From contig NZ_MVHH01000032.1 in assembly GCF_002086515.1 (NCBI RefSeq), forward strand, positions 1 to 50,707: a DNA stretch of 50,707 nt, written 5' to 3'. The notes below the pieces were generated by a model that saw nothing but the letters and a program-made list of their open reading frames with translations, made no database searches and was not told the origin of the DNA. The position numbers were made by a program, and so were the translations under genes. Shown here in pieces: positions 47,673 to 50,707 of the stretch (positions within the stretch are counted from its first letter, which is position 1; each line of letters begins with the position of its first letter). The DNA is from Mycolicibacter arupensis (GTDB lineage Bacteria; Actinomycetota; Actinomycetes; Mycobacteriales; Mycobacteriaceae).

Positions 47673-48983
47673 TTATGTGGCCGCAATCTCACTATTTATG
47701 TCCTCGGGGTCTTTCGGGGACCGGATGGGCACCATCGCGAGGAAGCCCGCGGCCAGCACCACCAGCAACCCACCGAGCCCGGCCCGGTCGGCACCGAACA
47801 GGTCGACGAAGGTGAAGAACAGCGTGGGGGCCAAGAACGTCGCCGCCCGGCCGGTGGTGGTGTAGAGACCAAAGGCCAGGCCCTCTTTGTCCGTGGCGCT
47901 CATCCGCAGGAGCAGGGTCCGCGCCGACGACTGCACCGGGCCGATGAACAGGCACAGCAGCAGCCCGCACACCCAGAAGGCCAGGGGGCCCGAGAGCACC
48001 AGCAGCACCACGCCGACCGCGATCATCGACGCCAGCGAGCCGAGAATCAGCGGCTTGGACCCGACCGGCTCGTCAAGCAGCCCACCCAGCGCCGCCCCGA
48101 TCGCCGCCACCGTACTGGCCGTCACGCCGAACAGCAGCACATCGGCCGCGGAGATGCCGTACACCTTGACGCCGAGCACCGCCCCGAACGCCACCACGCC
48201 GGTCAGCCCGTCCCGGAAAACGGCGCTGGCCAACAGGTAGTAGACGATGTTGCGGTCACGACGCCATTCGGCGATCAGGTCGGCGCGAAGCTGCCGGAAC
48301 CCCCGGACCGCGCCGTCCGGCAGCGCCGCCGCCGACTCGTCGACCATCGGGGCCGGCGACTTTCTCAGCAGGGGCAGGGCGAACAGCACAAACCAGGCCG
48401 CCGTCAGCAGCATCGCCGCGCGGACGTTGACTCCGTCGGCCTTGGGCAGGCCCAACAGCCCGGCGTTGTCCCCGTCCCCGGCGATGAAGCCCACGTAGAC
48501 CAACAGCAGCAGTGCGACGCTACCCAGGTAGCCGGCGGCCAACCCGAAGCCGGAGACGCGGCCTGCCGTGGCCGGCGTGGTGACCGAGCGCAGCATCGCG
48601 TTGTAGGGGACGGTGGCCAGGTCGCTGCACGCCGCCGTCACAGCCAACAGCGCCAAGCCCGCCCAGAGATAGCGCGGGTCGTCCCGGATCAGACTCATCG
48701 ATGCCGTCAACGCCGCGACCGTGCCGCTCAGAATGATCAGCGCCAGGCGCCGTCGCCGAGGATCGGTGATCGAGCTTCCGGTGAGCGGGGCCAGCAAGGC
48801 CACCGCGATCCCGGCGACGGCCATCGCCCGCCCCAGCCAGCTCGCCGAGGACTGGCCGGCGCTCGCCCCCACCGAGGCGGTCAGGTAGACGGAGAAGACG
48901 AAACTGATGGTTATCGCGTTCAGGCCGGTGGCGCCACAGTCCCACAGCGCCCACGCCAGCCACGGAGGTTTCCGCACGGGCAC
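47673..48983 (-). CDS. MFS-type transporter (Atg22/UMF1-like)
   Basis: 436 residues from the GTG at 48983, five bases after the preceding gene's stop; longer starts would overlap that gene by 85 bases. About twelve hydrophobic helices, with WLAWALWDCGATGLNAITIS near the N-terminus and RRRRLAL between helices. Features fit Atg22-like/UMF1 major-facilitator proteins; substrate unknown. It lies on the same strand ahead of pks (62-base gap), so it may be part of the lipid operon or belong with the Rv0051-like gene. Confidence 0.82.
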   Translation of the reverse strand: MPVRKPPWLAWALWDCGATGLNAITISFVFSVYLTASVGASAGQSSASWLGRAMAVAGIAVALLAPLTGSSITDPRRRRLALIILSGTVAALTASMSLIRDDPRYLWAGLALLAVTAACSDLATVPYNAMLRSVTTPATAGRVSGFGLAAGYLGSVALLLLVYVGFIAGDGDNAGLLGLPKADGVNVRAAMLLTAAWFVLFALPLLRKSPAPMVDESAAALPDGAVRGFRQLRADLIAEWRRDRNIVYYLLASAVFRDGLTGVVAFGAVLGVKVYGISAADVLLFGVTASTVAAIGAALGGLLDEPVGSKPLILGSLASMIAVGVVLLVLSGPLAFWVCGLLLCLFIGPVQSSARTLLLRMSATDKEGLAFGLYTTTGRAATFLAPTLFFTFVDLFGADRAGLGGLLVVLAAGFLAMVPIRSPKDPEDINSEIAAT

Positions 48984-48988
48984 AAACC

Positions 48989-50635
48989 CTATAGCCGACC
49001 CACCCCCGCCGGCTCCTCGGTTCTGTGCTGGACCGGTGCAGCCGGTGCCGGCCGCAGCCGGGCGGGCAGCCACGGCGGCGGCGCGTCCGGTGCCTGATCG
49101 AGGACGCCACCGGCTGGATCATCGACCCACCCGTGCTCTCGCACCAGGTCCAGCTGGGGGCGGTAGATCTGGCGGATCACCAGCGCGCACAGCACCAGCA
49201 CCGCGAGGTCACGCACCAGCACCGTGGCGGTGAACCACTGCTCGGGCAGGCTGCGGTCGGAGACGCTGTAGAGGTAATACATCCGCGGCACCCAGACCAG
49301 GGCATCGATGGTCATCCAGACCAGCAGCAGCCGGCGGTGCGGCAGCGCCAGCACCGCCAGCGGCACCAGCCACAGCGAGAACTGGGGGCTCCAGACCTTG
49401 TTGGTCACCAGGAACGCCGCAACCACCAGGAACGCCAGCTGCGCCACTCGCGGCCGGCGGGGCGCGGTCAGGGCCACATAGCCGATGCCGGCGCAGCACA
49501 GCGCGAACAGGCCGGCCACCACGCCGTTGAGCACCATCGGGGGCTGCCACATCCCCAGGTCGCCGTCGAAGCCCTGCCAACCGGTCAACGATCGCACCAC
49601 GTTGTACACCGAATCCATGTCATCGCCGCGACGGGAGTTGAGCCGGAAGAACTCGCTCCAGCCGCGGGGCGCAAGTAGCAGAACCGGCAGGTTCACCACC
49701 AGCCAGCTCAGCGCGGTGGCCACGACCGTGCGCCTGACCTCGCGGAGCCGCCCGGTGCGCAGGCCGAGCAGCACGAGGGGAATCAACAGCAGCAGCGGGT
49801 ACAGCTTGGCGGCGGTGCCCAGGCCCAACAGCACCCCGGCCATCGCCGGCCGGCGACGCGCCCAGGCCAACAGGCCCGCCCCCGCGAAGGCGGTTGCCAG
49901 GGCGTCGAAGTTGGTGAAGATCTGGAAGATCACCAGCGGTGACGCGGCCACCAGTGCCGCATCCCAGATCCGCCGTCCGGCCAGTGCGGCCGTGGACCAC
50001 ACCGTCGCCAGCCAGGCCAGTGCCAGACCCAGCGCGACGATGTCGAAGAACACCACCACTTCGGCGACCCCCGACAGCGCCGGAACCTTCACCACCTTGG
50101 TGATCGCCGTATAGGTCTTGGCCAAGGCCATCGCCGCGTATTGATAGAGGCCAGTCAAGACCGGATATTCCATGTAGCGCACGGCGGGCAGGCCGTCGTA
50201 GCGCGTCTGCTCCTTGCCCGAGGAGTCCTTCTCCACCCAGCTGGACCGGTAGGGGAATTTGCCCTGATCCAGCAGTTCCGCGGTGTAGAGCGGGACGACA
50301 TCGGAGTAGCACAACTGGAAGTACGCCCGCTGGTTGTCCCAGTTGGCCACCCGCTGGTCCGGGCTGCCACTGCCGGCGGTCTGCAGGCAGGGCGACTTGG
50401 TGGTCCAGCCCAGCGCCAGGAACACCAGCGCGATCAGGAACATCACCCGCAGGGGCGTCATGAACCGGGTCCGCCCGATCAGCGCGTGCCGGCCCACCGG
50501 CCCGCCGATGGTGTTCGACAAAGCGTGCCCGACGGGATCGGTGCGGCTGGGCAGGTCACGGTCGTCGGCGCTGCGTAGGTCAGCCGCCAATCGCCGCGGT
50601 GCGCGCACCGTACGTTCGGTCGCCTCCTGGGTCAC
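48989..50635 (-). CDS. Rv0051-like GT87-family polytopic membrane protein
   Basis: 548 residues, GTG start at 50635. About ten or more hydrophobic helices with a long outer loop after the first (residues about 85-160, including FQLCYSDVVPLYTAELLDQG and KFPYRSSWVEKD). This layout fits GT-C mannosyltransferase-like GT87 proteins such as Rv0051. In M. tuberculosis this gene is between ponA1 and Rv0052/rpsF; here rpsF lies 15 kb away across the lipid locus. The first codons fall in an inverted repeat at the window edge, so the region upstream is not trustworthy. Confidence 0.85.
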   Translation of the reverse strand: MTQEATERTVRAPRRLAADLRSADDRDLPSRTDPVGHALSNTIGGPVGRHALIGRTRFMTPLRVMFLIALVFLALGWTTKSPCLQTAGSGSPDQRVANWDNQRAYFQLCYSDVVPLYTAELLDQGKFPYRSSWVEKDSSGKEQTRYDGLPAVRYMEYPVLTGLYQYAAMALAKTYTAITKVVKVPALSGVAEVVVFFDIVALGLALAWLATVWSTAALAGRRIWDAALVAASPLVIFQIFTNFDALATAFAGAGLLAWARRRPAMAGVLLGLGTAAKLYPLLLLIPLVLLGLRTGRLREVRRTVVATALSWLVVNLPVLLLAPRGWSEFFRLNSRRGDDMDSVYNVVRSLTGWQGFDGDLGMWQPPMVLNGVVAGLFALCCAGIGYVALTAPRRPRVAQLAFLVVAAFLVTNKVWSPQFSLWLVPLAVLALPHRRLLLVWMTIDALVWVPRMYYLYSVSDRSLPEQWFTATVLVRDLAVLVLCALVIRQIYRPQLDLVREHGWVDDPAGGVLDQAPDAPPPWLPARLRPAPAAPVQHRTEEPAGVGRL

Positions 50636-50707
50636 GGGAGAGCCTCCGGCGCCGGGGGAGGCGGCGGAGGCTCTCCCGTGACCCAGGAGGCGACCGAACG
50701 TACGGTG
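50606..50707. repeat. Perfect 43-bp inverted repeat ending at the window edge
   Basis: 50606-50648 and 50665-50707 are exact reverse complements separated by 16 bases. The right arm repeats the start codon and the next nine codons of the GT87 gene in reverse. An inverted repeat that runs to the last base suggests a fold-back assembly artefact. Confidence 0.9.

Noticed and set aside
1..50707. tRNA, rRNA or CRISPR array
   Set aside because: No cloverleaf-like or ribosomal RNA sequence and no regularly spaced repeats were found on reading; a tRNA scan could not be run.

Overview
This window is mycobacterial DNA. The basis is the gene order dnaB-rplI-rpsR-ssb-rpsF followed by a GT87-type membrane protein, which matches the Rv0058 to Rv0051 neighbourhood of Mycobacterium tuberculosis, together with high GC and a PapA3/MmpL/FAAL/Pks lipid locus found only in mycobacteria. 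dnaB has no intein. The species cannot be fixed from the sequence. The last 43 bases are a perfect inverted copy of the sequence just before them, so the right edge may be an assembly fold-back.

Region A (1-20.6 kb) is a nested defence island. A large single-chain nuclease-helicase-methyltransferase (type ISP-like restriction enzyme) is split into an N-terminal part (19674-20642) and a C-terminal part (39-3239). The break falls inside the codons of the DEAH box. The intervening 16.5 kb is a Tn554-like element with two tyrosine recombinases and a small coiled-coil partner (tnpA-tnpB-tnpC). It carries a type I restriction-modification operon (hsdM-hsdS-hsdR), a large PD-(D/E)XK-nuclease/helical-repeat protein with an IS3 OrfA-like DNA-binding N-terminus, two small unknown genes, and a two-gene CBASS system (CD-NTase plus S-4TM pore effector). 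Removing 3181-19677 restores the reading frame VICD-EAHRTTG exactly.

Region B (20.9-29.4 kb) is a Tn7-like transposition module on the minus strand: tnsA-tnsB-tnsC-tnsD/tniQ, each pair joined by a 4-base ATGA overlap. Around it are small regulators (two Xre-like, one ribbon-helix-helix, one Xre/MbcA-like), a broken second copy of the tniQ 3' end, a leader with operator-like palindromes, and a perfect CRP-type box. The module stops just past the 3' end of dnaB, where four TGACAC repeats form a candidate transposon right end. This resembles how Tn7 sits behind glmS. No left end is seen, and it may lie outside the window.

Region C (29.4-33.0 kb) is core genome: dnaB, then rplI, rpsR1, ssb and rpsF in the usual operon, all on the minus strand.

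Region D (33.1-47.6 kb) is a glycolipid locus lying between rpsF and the Rv0051-like gene. FAAL (FadD), a Gap-like membrane protein and a Chp-like PE-PPE hydrolase are on the plus strand. MmpL, PapA3-like acyltransferase and a 2103-residue single-module reducing Pks are on the minus strand. By family, FAAL would activate a fatty acid, Pks would extend it, PapA and Chp would acylate trehalose, and MmpL/Gap would export the product, as in DAT/PAT, sulfolipid or TPP synthesis. An MFS transporter and the GT87-like protein (47.7-50.6 kb) close the window.
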